Source: Argopecten irradians
Taxonomy: Eukaryota > Mollusca > Bivalvia > Pectinida > Pectinidae
Length of the DNA stretch: 64,000 nt
Direction of reading: 5' to 3'
Assembly (NCBI RefSeq): GCF_041381155.1
Contig: NC_091142.1
Location: forward strand, 37,621,604 to 37,685,603
Part shown: piece by piece, positions 24,158-37,181 of the stretch
How the letters are laid out: every line of letters starts with the position of its first letter
Position numbering within the stretch: position 1 is the stretch's first letter
The notes under the pieces: generated by a model
Seen by the model: only the letters and a program-made list of their open reading frames with translations
What the model was told of the DNA's origin: nothing
Database searches by the model: none
Position numbers and translations under genes: made by a program

Positions 24158-25198
24158 CAGGGGCGCGTAGCTAGAGTCTTTTACATGTGCAAGCCCAGGC
24201 GAGGGGTCTGGGGGCCGCCTAGGCCCCCAGCGGGTCCAGGGCAGCGCCCTGGTTAGGGGGTTCAGGGGGGCGAAGCCCCCCGACGGAAAATCGTTTTAAG
24301 GAAATGTTTAGCACCGAAAATGATATTTGATAATGCTTGGTATTGCTAAAACTATATTTATTAAAATCAAAGGTATAGGACTGTTTTCTACCTGTAACTG
24401 ATAATTATGTGTTAATGTTTAGTACTTAAAAAGTATATGAAAATCTCATGATAAGTCCTGCATGTATCTTGAGTGACTCTAATGGGATTTGATGATAGAT
24501 TGACGGAACTTTCTTACGTTATCGAATTTTTTTATGTGTAAAAATCGAATTATACATATATGTGAAAAAATGAATGAATATAAAAACAGCGCCTCATATT
24601 GTAAGGCATACAAGTCGCACTGATTGAAAAAATAGTATTTTGTCTTCTTAAAGTCTTTCTTGACGGGAAGTTTTAATTCTCTATACAATGTATCGCTCCA
24701 ACAAGAGTATGTGTCAGTAGATTGTGCATTTACTAAATAGAATCTTTTCCGCTAAGCCTGCCTATATTATAAGTTTTTTTGTCTAATATATAGACTTTAT
24801 ATTTGGCAAAAAATAAATAAAAAAGCCTAATAATATAAGCAGGTTTTAGCGGATTATCTAAGTAGAATCTACTCTGTGTCACTATAATTTGCGAGGTGTC
24901 ACTTTCGATATTTCATCTGTCGTCCTTTGACTTTGCGTGTCTTTCGTTTTAATATTGAACAAGCCATCTTGTGTCTTAGAAGATTCATATTAACGCATAA
25001 CGTATTTTTCAGTATTATTAATTTTTAGATAAATCATCTACGTAAACGTTTAGGTTATTTTACTTTGATTTTAATTTACATTCAAGACTTTGACGGATCT
25101 ACATAGATGTTTTAACTTTACAAGACAATGAGTAACCCATACTAGGATTTTTTATGTGCAAGCCCGGGCTTTTTTTTTAAAGAGCAAGCTACACCCTG
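24158..25198. mobile_element. Non-autonomous DNA transposon inserted in copy B
   Basis: A 1041 bp insertion is exactly absent from copy A. Ends are CAGGGGCGCGTAGCT and the inverse of CAGGGTGTAGCTTGCTC, flanked by a 5 bp target duplication (actcg at 24153-24157 and 25199-25203; single in A). A GC-rich stretch at 24196-24290 consists of nested G/C palindromes. The string atgtgcaagccc occurs near both ends in direct orientation. No transposase frame is present. The CAGGG terminus recalls hAT-like elements, but a 5 bp target duplication is not the hAT norm of 8 bp, so the superfamily is open. Confidence 0.85.
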
Positions 25199-25345
25199 AC
25201 TCGATTTGTAAGTATGAATATTACGGCACATATAACTTAAACAAGTCTAGGTATATATAAACAAACTCGATTTGTAAGTATGAATATTACGGCACATATA
25301 AATTAAACAAGTCTAAGGTATATATATAAACAAACTCGATTGCTG
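25199..25345. repeat. Tandem repeat, ~65 bp unit, about two copies
   Basis: Counterpart of 181-436 in copy A, reduced to about two units. The transposon at 24158-25198 is inserted at its left edge. Confidence 0.75.
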
Positions 25346-26837
25346 CGATAATGGTGTAATACCCGTACAGATCGGAATAGATCGGAACAGTTCGGAGACC
25401 ATACATTGTATAGTCTATAATACATATATCTTCCTGCCACATTGCGCTTCTGACATTTATGAAGTTATTGTGTTGATTAGAATATAGGATCGTCAAAATG
25501 TGTTTGATTCCGGACTAAAATTAAGACATCAACATAACATTTGTGAAGATCATCCTTGAAACAAATTCATATCACTACATACATATTTGTGTTTGAGTTC
25601 TCATATCACACAACATATCTTGTACAGTTAATTGTTTTTATGTGATATTTATTTCAAAATTTCATTTGATGAAAATTTTCAAAAATTGAAGATGAAGAAA
25701 AAAACAAGAAAGAGAAAACGGTATGAGAATGCAGGCTCATCATACTACTACCTGTTTTTAAGGCACATCTCTCAACTTTTTTTAGACAAAATATAAGGAA
25801 ACTTTTTTTCACTTCGATTTCGAAAATTCCACATGAAAAAAATCACGTCAATTTCACTTGTTCAGATTATTTCGTTGACCTCATTGTGAACAGATTTACA
25901 TAGTGTATAATGGTTCGTTTTTACGCGAAATTCACACTTCTTGATACAAACTTGTCATCCATCATTTTAGAAGAGAGTGTTTTGTAATGATAACAGTGTT
26001 TTCGGTAACGCTGTAAGAGGTACCGGATATTACAAGAGGAGATACTTAAACATGGCGGTGGAGGTCTCAATGTTTACTCAAGTGTCAAAATTACTTAACC
26101 CAGAGTCGTAACGATCAGACAGGTCAGGAACGACGCCCAGGCTCGGTCTGCACTCGTCATCACATTACATCATTTTTACAATATTTCATGTAAAATGATA
26201 GTTATACATTTGTATATGTATGCTTCAGAGGTAAAAGTATAAACCAAGCAGTGGGTTATTGTTTATGTTTACGAACACCGGTGTGTAATTACCTACAGTG
26301 TGTCTCTCATTAGTTGTCATCATCCTCTCTTGATTGCGATTGGTTACCTATGACGTATGACTTAGGACTTCTTTTGATCACACATTTTCGTATAAATTGT
26401 ATTTATTACAAGTAGTTTGTAATAGGAATACACAACAATATAGCGGATCTCACTATTTAAACACTATATATTTTGGCAGTATGGTTTGGTAAGCTTCCAT
26501 GAACGTATAGCACTGATCACAACGGTAAAATGCATCTGATAGATAGAAGTTCCCTAACAAGTCACTGTTATTTATCATGTTTATTTCTAAACTCTCATTA
26601 GTTAATTTTCAAATTTTGAAAATACGCTCAAGTTTGCTAAACATTATTAACAACAGTCACTTGCTACGAAATCACCAGTTATCACATAACTTTACACCAA
26701 TATATCAACTTACATTTCGAAATATTTTAAAGACAAATGTGCACCAAAACATAAAGCTAATTAAGCCATTTTGTCCTTTTGGCATTACGTCATTGTTTCC
26801 TGATGTCACGCCATTGGTTGCATCTTCCTCGGTATTT

Positions 26838-27001
26838 GCATTTTACAAAGTTTTCTACCCTTGCGGGTAAGTATTTGATTGCTGCGTCATTATTCTGTGA
26901 GCGACATATCGTATTTTTCAGCAGAAAGACGTAATTTCCTTCATGAAATGATGACGTAACAATGGATATCTACCCATAAGGGAAGCAACTCTATAATATG
27001 T
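26838..27001. repeat. Palindromic MITE-like element with CRE-like core, copy B
   Basis: Duplicate of 1929-2092, with one visible change in the left arm (ccttgcgggtaag against ccttacgggtaag). Confidence 0.75.
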
Positions 27002-27629
27002 ACAGACGGAAGATGTAATTTTATTTTTATGAACGCCCTATCATTTCTTATCATCTTGTTCGATTTTGGTACAGATTTACCGTGCTTAGGTTTAGACCAG
27101 TCACGCCATATCTAGCCCCTTTCTCGGTTTCAGCCACTTACTAATTAGTGTATGCCGCCCTTCAAATTGTAAACAAAAATGTTTACGTTTCTTCGCAACG
27201 TTTAATTCATTTTGGAAACAAATCAATTGATTAATTAATAATTTTCTTCGGATGAAGAAACTATTACAGGCTGAACTACAATGAAGACTTTTTGATGATA
27301 TTGGGCAACATTGTATATGTATGTTTATATAACTAAACAATAATTTAGTTATCACTAAACAACACTACATAGTAATTATTATAATTAATACATAATGCAT
27401 AGAAATATAAAATACTCAAAATATCAAACTAAATACTCATTAGATCTATTTAGAGGAATGGCAACCAGTGATCAGAGGCACAGTGATATGATATACTATT
27501 GTGAAGTACAGTCAATGTAGTATTGTATTTGTTATATTTTACATTACATGTATGTATAGATTGTTCAGAAATATTTAGTTTATGGAAAATGTCAGATATA
27601 TTTAGAGAAATTTCATAGTGATCGTAAAG

Positions 27630-28371
27630 AAGGATGTATTCTTCAGAGGTTTCAGTCCCGTTGAAGTCTCGTTTTGACAAAGATCAAAGAAGTTATGAGA
27701 TTTTCAAATACATTTTATCAATATCTGTAGCAAGTTGCCAGTTGCAAATTTTGTCAAAAAATTACAGTTCTAACTTTAGCAGATTTTTTATACAGGGATT
27801 TTAAGAAATGGTCCATTTGGCGGCCATTTTTGAAATTATGTCTTTTTTCGCTTTGAGTAGAGCCAAAGTTTTACCATTTTTTACTGAAATTGTTTTTACT
27901 TAAATCATCACTGCACCAGCATTTTTAGCTGTATCGAGCTATTTTTTGCTGTAAATCTTCACTTGATTCGTGATAATTAAAATATTGAGCATTAATGTGT
28001 GAAATGATTCACTTTTTTCATTTTATTTTTACATTTAATGGTAATTTGAGCACTTTTATTTTTTACTCTAAAATACTGAAAAATAACAAATATTCAAGTG
28101 GGGCAAAAAAGTAAGCACACGGACCCCCCATTTTTCAGCCTGATTTTGAAAGAACAACCCTTTCCCTATTGATATGCAAAATATAAACAAAAGTTTTAAT
28201 ACCAGAACTTTTTCTATAAAGAGTTAGTATTTGGCAAAAATGGCTGTAAAATGGTAGCATATGTATTTTCTTTCATTTTCTTTCATGGTATAAACTCCTC
28301 TTTCCAAAAATCTATATGAGAAAAAAAAATTTAATACAAGAAAATTTGACTTCTCAGAGGAGTACATCCTT
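27630..28371. repeat. Family R1 element, internally deleted copy
   Basis: Duplicate of 2769-3775 lacking about 270 bp. The deletion lies between two copies of caaaaatggctgaaaatggt, leaving one altered copy near 28235. Confidence 0.75.
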
Positions 28372-29584
28372 AACATGTAAACATAATGTAATATCTTTAA
28401 TTATATCATTTTCTCTTTTTTCAAGCATGATATTGAAAAATATAATTCATTTCTTGCAATTAAGCAATTAACTGTCTTTCTTTTTTCTTCACAAAGTCCC
28501 TCCATCACTTTCTTCTCTTCTTCTCTATTCCTCATCTAATCTGCCTTTTCCTTTTTATTAAAATTAGGGCAATGCTATAGTGTTTATAAAACTCCTTTGT
28601 GATTGTGTGGATAAATGTGTATGACACCGTTTATGTTATGTAAGTTTGTTTCTTGTATAGTACTGCTAGGAAATGTCAACATAGAGGAAATAAATGAAAA
28701 TTATTAACCAATAGAGGTCACGTGACCTAGTCGGGCACCACTCTCGCTTCTCTGTGTCATGTTACATTATGAAATCCAATGCCCCATTTCCTTGATATTT
28801 TAGTCACGAGATGGTCTAAAATCCTCCAGGAATGGTCCGCGTATTCAGAGCTACTTAATATTACCAGCTATAAAACAACTGATCTGTTGGAATACTGCAG
28901 CAATCGTTATATTAATGTTGACCTATGTATAATAAGTAATCATCCAATTAAGATCGATCATTTAAAACAATGCCTTTGGAAATACAGATCATTATAAGCA
29001 CTCCGTTCAATAGAGGATCTGACAACATCTCATAAGTGGTCATGTTCGTATGGCCTTTATATACCAAGTGCACATCAAATACATTTTCTACACCTTGCTA
29101 CATCATATTTTTTACAAACTATTTCATCCTATGAAATTCACTGTCAAGATTCCGGTGGTAAAAATGTGATTAGCCAATTGCAAAGGTCACCAGTGATGAT
29201 AAGGATATGTATATTAAGGTGAGAGGTATCTCACTTTGTCTTTGAATGTAATATAAAACTTCCTTACCACCAAAAACATTTAATGATATTTGAAGTGCAG
29301 CTTTAGACTGTTGGAGTCACCGCTATAAGTGCAGAGTTGGGAACCTACTTGATAATTCGTTAATCATATGCAATATGGGCCTCTCATGTAATTGGGGCTA
29401 AAAAACAAAATATGTCCTCTTAGGATATCACGTAACATAGTATGTGCAGTTCTCTGTATACACCAGAGTGGGGTGTTGGTTAGGTGCATACTAGCATACT
29501 GAGCGAGCTCCTAAAAACTGTGGCATTATTCACACTGCCGGTGTTGCAGCGGCTGGATTCTCATCACCCCATAGACTTAAAACC

Positions 29585-31654
29585 ATGCTGAGAACTATAT
29601 TCCGCCTCGCACTTCTTTTGTGTAGTGGTGAGTAACTTTTTATTTCACATTTCTTTTATTGTATTCCTCGTTTTATTGTTTAAAACACTTAGCAGATTAT
29701 CTGTAGTTGGGAGGCAAAGTATTCCTTCATTTTCCGGTCCAGATTAATGTTTTATATAATCTGTACATATGTTATATATATCGAACTAAACATTGGTTTA
29801 TTTGTTTGTAACTATATTTTTAAACCTGTTGGAATTGGTGGTATAAACTATTGTTATTAATATAATATGTCAACATGTTTTATTGTAAACCATAGTCAGT
29901 CCTAACAGAACCATGAGGTAAACTCGTGCTATAGTTGGTCTGCCGTTGATACAATCGTGGAACATGTTACGGTGACATTTAGCAGTACCTAACCCAGTCT
30001 TTATCCTTTAACCTCTCGGCTCGCCAACCTTATAACACAACAACACACTAGGCACTACATATTGACTGGTGTTTGCATGTTTTAGTACATCTAGGGGTAA
30101 TGTTTTATTTTAATTTTAGTGGATAAGGTTCACTCTATATGGGCAATACGTTTACCAATAAAACTGTATTAGCAGTTAATGACTCTGAGTATTTAAAACC
30201 AATAAACAGTGTGTTTATTTTAGAACTTCTAAAAATCCTACTATCGTACAAGAAATGTTATATGTTCCATAACTAGACGAAACGTTTGACATGCATTATT
30301 TCTGCACTAATCTATAGCAAACCATAAGTTTGGATGAATTAAGTCGAGAAGATCAGTCAAGTCATTGGCAAACATGTTTGGTGTTTTATAGACATTATAG
30401 TTAAAGCACAGAAAAGTAATTGTTCCTATTGTAAAGCTTTATGTATGTTAAGATAAAACATATTTGAAGAAATCACTGTAAATAAGTATTAAAAAGGCAT
30501 TTGACTGCAGCTTATAGGTAAATATCATATGATTTTAGTAGTATAGCCATTTTGGTTTTACAGAACGAACAGTTTATGTATATATATATTTGGCATCGCA
30601 AACAATATACATTCACATATGTGTTTTGATGGTAGGTTACAGGATTGGGGCACCGTGGGATCAACTTCCCGAATAATGTTGTCCTCGCACAGGAGAGCTC
30701 TCGATAAACATACAAATATCTATATAATTCTGATTTAAATTTTCTATAATGAGTTAAATGATATTGAAGGATTAAAGTTTGTAGGAGACAGAGAAAAAAG
30801 TAAATGAATCCATATAGCTATAACGTTGCAAGTCCAATTAAAGGAACATACAGTTTTGAAGTATCAAAAACAACATTCTGAGATAATGTCTTAAATTTTT
30901 CGCTTACATAATATTTTCATTTTTTTTATTTGTTTATTTATTTATTTATTATTATTTTTTTTTTTGTTCAATGTTTGCAGTAAAGAAAAAATATTTGATA
31001 TGCATAACATAGACAGCTGATTGCTATATTTCAATTACTCAAAAATATATTTCAAATTCCTCCATATTTTATCAAATTTCTCAATGCATCCAGTTTTAAT
31101 TGACATTTTATTCCCCCAATATCATATTTTGTACACATAACTCACTCAAACTCCCCATAGTTATTCTTTGTTTTTCCTCGGTACAGAAAATATGCATAAC
31201 TTCATATTAGAAATAATGAAATTGAAACACAAAAATCAGTCTTACCACAGCGTATTGTTTCTATTTCAAAATCCATAATATTCCTAATTTTTTTCATACA
31301 GTTAAAATTAACTTTGAACTCCTATTCGACTTTGAAAAATTAAAACTATGACATATAATTCTAATAATATTTGTAATTTTGATGGTGAATAACATATTGT
31401 CGATTCGTGAGTATGAGGGGAGAAGAAGCTTATTAATTAGTGGATATAAGTTTACACTGTGCACCTGAAGAGTGAAGGATTACATATGTGATACCAAACC
31501 ACAAAAAGACCGAAATGTATCAAACAATCGGGAACTTTCGGCACTTTTCGTAAACGAGGCGGAAAGTGCCGAAAGTTTCAGATTGGTGTATTATGCCAAG
31601 TAGGACATTCCTCCGTGTTTTTCGTTAAAATATTCGTATATGAATACTACTGCC

Positions 31655-31688
<34 letters not shown>

Positions 31689-34600
31689 CAATGATAAATA
31701 GTTGTAATACACTAAATTATAAATAATGTCTCGGAAAGGAACCAATCTTTTTTGAAAATCCTCATCGTGAATTAAGGTGAATTACGTAGTGTTTATGTAA
31801 TAGTTCCACTACCATTTGCACTATCATGTACTGATCTCGTCAAGATCATCATGTGTAGAATCTTTCAACCGCAGATGTTTCATGTGTAGAAACTTTAGGT
31901 TTTTCTTGTTTGCTGTTGAGTATGAGATATAGATACATCTTAGTTAAATTTCTGAATAAAAATGAAAATATAGATAAATAAAGAAATAAGAAAAAAATAA
32001 TAAATTGGTTTTTGTTGCCTATAGGTTATCTCGAATATTTCTACACGTGATCATGTAAGAAAGCGGTGAACTACTACAGAAATGACCATAGATATTTCAG
32101 CTTTCATTCCGCATCATGTTACAAGGTTGACCTAACATACATGTATTTTATATGCAGGCCTATAAAATGTGCTATTGTTATGCTGATAAAACCGACTTTT
32201 CTTGGTACGGAAGCACGGTAATCATGATACATAAGTGGGCGTTCCATAATTTAGTTGTTCTAATCTTTTTATTTGCCCGACTCCACCGCCGCCCCTCGAG
32301 ATAAATATGTCACAATGGGTTTTTTTTAATTACCCATACAGCTATCTTGTTCCTGCGTCTTGTTGAGGGACGTGAGGGAAGACGAGAAAGTCTGGAATGT
32401 CCCGAAGGAACCAATATCTTAAAGACATGTGCATGTGACGATCCAGCGGATGGATTTGGTGTGTGCTGGGACAAAGTGTGCGACCTTTGCTTCCGACGCC
32501 TAGGGTAAATATCGTGATATCTTTCCTTACAGCTGCATAATAATCGAGTCACCGATTGGTGTATTTAGCAAGATTCAGAGTATTATTTCAGATTCAGATT
32601 ATTTTATTTCCTTGTTTTTAACACATTGGAGAGTTGACATAAACATATACAATATAACAATTCAGACAGTGCTGGACAAACATATAACTGCATTTTGCAT
32701 AACAAAACAGGTACATTGTATGATTAATTAGGTATACATACCATTTCATAAGACATAATATCAATGATTTATAATGCACATTTCAATACCTTGCAATATT
32801 AATTTACTTAAATTACAAATTAAATTATCTCGTAGCTTTAAAGCCAAATCTATATATTTTCCTAACCTGTTTAATCCCCCTATATTCTGAGTTGATAATA
32901 AAAATACAATGATTGACATCATTCTGTGTGAATACATTAACTCTTTTGTCACAAAAGTGAAAAATATCATATGAAAATTAATTAAAATTCATATTAACGT
33001 AAAATTATGTGATTGTGGGTATATTGTGGTTAGTGGCCACTTTTATAAATGGTGTATGCTATAGTCAGGTAAATAAAACCGAATCTGGTTATGTAAACCG
33101 ACATTCTTTCGTGTGCTAGGAAGTTTCACGAATTTCGTGATCCAAGTAATTTCACGAAATTTATCTCCTTGAGTTAGCATCTACATCAATTGTACTGATA
33201 GGAATTTTCAGTCAATTTTCTAATCCGCGCGTGTTAATCTCCGTGAACATGTTTTGTAATGGAAGTCGCGAAATTTAATACACGCGAAAGAAAGTTGGTT
33301 TACAGTAACATGGTAAAGAAAGAGGGGAAGGTGAATAAAAACATTAAGACGCGTAAAATTCCAGATTACGACTACGTTTCCAAAAGTCGAACTTGGTTAG
33401 ATTATCCGTAGTTAAAACACACTGCGACGCTCTAGCCTCATGAAAAAATAGGATTTTTTTTTAATAAATTCCTAGATATTTATATTAAGAATTTATACAT
33501 CAAATGTTTCACCTAGGCCTATGTAACAAAGTCTCCAGATTTATGAATTAAGGTATTAACATATTATATCGTGTCGTTTAAACTATTATTAACAGAAATA
33601 CCCTATACGGTTCATTCCCACTCAGCCAACATGTTGTTTTTGCTTTATAAACTTTACCTCAGTTAACCTGTGAACAGGTTGGCTGTAGTTTGTATCAGCT
33701 ATGCCTACTAATATAAAGGTAAAAGGGAAAGCAGAATTAGGCTGTACCAAACTAAGATATAACCCTTATGATATTACAACTTAAAAAATGGTACTAATTG
33801 AAACCCTTATGATATGTCAGTAACAAAATTATTGATGATTAAGGATGTACACATCTGAGAAGTCAATTTTTTTTGTATGAAACTTTTTTTCTTATATAAA
33901 TGTTTTGAAAAAGGAGTTCATACCATAGAAGAAAATGGAAGAAAAAACATATGTCCGTGTGCTCGTTTTGGAGCTATTGCCACTCAAAAATACCAAATTG
34001 ACAACATATTGGAATTTATGGGAATTTTGTCGTTTTGACCATATACACCAGAAATTAAATCCATAATTTCCTAATATAGTGTTTGATATGCATTGATGTT
34101 TATAGAATTTATTTTCCATGTGGTGTTCTTCAAAAATACAGCAGTTATGATTAATAAGACTCATATTTTATCAGAATAACGACATATGCTACACCTACCC
34201 ATTAATTTTGAGCTTCAAATTGCATCATTTTCGGCCATTTTTGCCTTATTTAACCCTTTATAGAAAAAGTTCTGGTATTAAACTTTTGAAAATACATTGC
34301 ATATCAATAAGGGAAAACTTGACCTGAAATTGACCTGGAATTCATATGAAATTGACCTGAATTTCATATTAAGATTTTTTTTTTCAGGTCGATTTCAGAC
34401 CAAGATTTGAACATTTCGCGGCTGCAACATTTCGCGATTTATTGTTTGGAAGTTTTGTGAGGAGGTTTATTTAAGGATTAAAGTCTCTTTCTGGTGGTTC
34501 TATCGAAGGATAAAGTTTAGTAGAGTATCGATATTTGGAATGGACCGTGAAGCGGTCCCATGAAACTAATATCGACACCCTACTCAACTTTATCCTTCGA

Positions 34601-37181
34601 TAGAACCACCAGAAAGTGACTTAACTCCTTATATTTACAGTCTTAACTATTATTTTCATAGCTCAAAATGTACCCTTAATGGTGTTTATGGCATTTATAA
34701 GACTAAAATTGAATTATATCGTTTGGTTCCGACAGGCATTTGGAACAGCCACTCGAAGTGGCGGAAATTCCCGCCAATTTATCAATGAACATACAAGTAA
34801 AATGAGTTCCGTCTGATGAAGCATGTATCTGGGGTTTTCTCGGTATGAAACTATAAATCGTTTTATTTATCTGTTGTTAAAAACACCATGGTGCAAAGCA
34901 GTTTGGTTTTAATCTTTTGCTTCGTATGATTACACACGCTTACACAATTCATAACGTGGCAGGATATTTAACGTAGTTGTGACGCTGCGTCAGATTCGAA
35001 CCGCCTGTGTCAAGGAGGTGTGACAAACAGAGAGTTTCTTCAATATTTTGTGATCACTTGAGTTCTACTTAATTAGTTCATGGTTGAAATTACTTGAATA
35101 CACTGGTGTTTACATAGTTCCATGTCATTTCCGGATTTTGGAGATTTTCAAATGTATCGGACGTCGTTTCGAGGAACATGTACAAACACAAGTAGGCCCA
35201 CTACTGTAAAAGTTTACCGCTCTCAAAATGTTAGCTTATATTTATATTGTTGTTTCAAACACTTCAATAAATATTAGAGATGTCTATTACAAGTATTGTA
35301 AAGCTACAATTGTAGGATTCCGTTTCATTGATATTTCGAAACACCCAAACGTACATTGTGTATGTAAGGCCTACTCTCGCCGATTCACAGTAGATAACGT
35401 ACAGGACTTGTCTGTCCCCCGAGGTGAACAAAAATGCATTGTCGTTTTGGTTAAACTTGTCCAACTCAAAGACTGATGTTGTCCTGACATATCTTATCCA
35501 TTTGCGTACAACCAAAGATGTTAAAAATACAAATAGGATGTAGATCTTCATGTTGTAGCGAACAACACAGACTCACCGATACACAACATGTAAACATTGC
35601 GACGTCATCGGAATGTGCAAAACTGTACATTGTACAACATTGTTTATTTATCCTGCAACTGTCCCACATACTGACCGATAACTACTGCCGGATAAACTTG
35701 TGCTTTATCCGTCAATACGAAATGCTTTATCCGTCAATACGATCACGTGAATTTGTTCCATATCTGACGGAACTTTTTCTAACTTGACCCAGAACTTGAA
35801 CCTTACGGTGAATGAAAAGTCATTCAGTCCCGCTAAAACGTGACGTCACATTCATCGGAATGACGTCATTTTTACGGTATCCAAAATCTTTCTTGGCTCA
35901 TGGCAAAGGTATGTATTGCGAAGTAATTTTTAAACGGGTATATATTGTTTTTTGAGTATTTTTATATTGTTTCAGTGATATATTACACTGAATGGATGGT
36001 GCTTGTGAATGCGCTTATTTATTTCCCACGGCAGTAAAAAGGAGTACACTCTCATTCGGTTTAGTGAATGAATATTTACCTCCGCATCAAAGAAGCGTCA
36101 CGCTTCGAGCGAAACCAAGTAAATAACTGTCAATTTGCTTTCGTTTTGAATGCCACAATAGTTGCAGGATAAACAGAATACACGATTAGTATCTTACAAT
36201 ACAAGTTTTATTTTGGTGCTCGACACGGAAAGCCGAGATGACTCGGCAAAGCCTCGTCATCTCGGTTTCCCTAAGTCTCGCACCAAAATAAACCTTGTAT
36301 TGTAAGATACTAACCATGTATTCTCTATTTATCATACGCACGGAAGCATTGCTCAAAGAGGTACGGTAGTATTTTGTTTTAGTTTTTACGTCCTATTAAC
36401 AGCCCGGTTACATTGTTTAAGGTACGGTAATAACATAAACAATGTAACTTTTCTACATTTGTATTTACACACGTACATGTATACATGTGTTCAAACCTAT
36501 ATTGATACATGTTCATCGAACGTACGTTCGGTACTGAAAACACCAAAAGTTTCTGATTTGGACCATCATAAATTCATCCACGCGGCTCCAAATTGCGCGT
36601 GACATACTCAATTTATCGAGAAATAAAGTTGAGTAGCCTTTGGTTGAAATCAACAGGGTTTATACTATCAATTCACCACTGACTGTAAATATTAGCCGCT
36701 AAAAATCGTATCTTGTTTTTGCGATATATTAATTTTAGTAAATTTGGATGAATCCGCGAGTTTAGCGAAATTAAAACCCTGGAAATATTAGCAACAATAC
36801 AGTAATTATATTTACCAATAATGAAATACGTAACTATGCCAAACTCAATATTTGTATATACGTAGGAAGAGGTCTCTCAAGGAAAGGACGGACACCATGC
36901 TACCACTTAAGTTATTTCGGCGTTCAAGATCTATCAGTCCTGAACTCTATGGATATAGAGATCGTTCAAGAACCCAACATTATATACGTATACTCCGCCG
37001 TCGGGAAAGACCCCCAAGTCGGACAAGACCACCACGTCGGACAACAACAAGTCGACCTCAGACGACAACCAGGAATCCATGCCAGTCTCTATGCAACCCT
37101 GTATATGTCAACGACGTCTTAAGATGTCAGTGTCCTTGGGTATGTACGGTATTCAATTGTAGTACTTTAGTTCCCTACTAG
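29585..37181 (+). CDS. Secreted two-module cysteine-rich peptide precursor, copy B
   Basis: Exons 29585-29627, 32342-32504 and 36866-37181, same phases and a 173-residue precursor as in copy A: leucine-rich leader, six-cysteine module, GKR processing site at the exon 2/3 junction, Arg/Pro/Thr-rich linker and cysteine tail. The third exon encodes the same protein as A over its whole length. The alternative terminal splice (donor at 37140, exon 37231-37239) is also kept. Intron 2 has gained the 673 bp insertion at 35653-36325, so its length differs from A while both splice sites are intact. Nothing suggests a pseudogene. If the assembly is right, this is a second functional dose of the same peptide; if A and B are haplotypes, it is the second allele. 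Confidence 0.7.
33087..33310. repeat. Foldback / MITE-like element, copy B
   Basis: Counterpart of 8524-8747 with the same inverted arms. Confidence 0.6.
33841..34315. repeat. Family R1 element, truncated, inverted, copy B
   Basis: Counterpart of 9264-9738. Confidence 0.65.
34472..34632. repeat. Long-stem foldback element, copy B
   Basis: Counterpart of 9895-10053 with one extra C in the core palindrome (gcggtccc). Confidence 0.8.
35653..36325. mobile_element. Insertion with 8 bp target duplication in intron 2 of peptide gene B
   Basis: 673 bp absent from copy A, where the sequence runs straight through tatttatc (11076-11083). In B this octamer flanks the insertion at 35645-35652 and 36326-36333, so it is a target-site duplication. 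The right 150 bp is a near-perfect foldback: tagtatcttacaatacaag and its inverse with ~70 bp arms around gagatgactcggcaaagcc. The centre holds acgtgacgtcac and gaatgacgtcat. The outermost ends are not obvious inverted repeats. No protein is encoded. 8 bp duplications occur in hAT and P-like elements; the superfamily is not settled. Confidence 0.85.

Noticed and set aside
35228..35787. Open frames of 82-95 codons around the insertion in copy B
   Set aside because: They differ from copy A because of small indels and the insertion itself, so no conserved protein is encoded.
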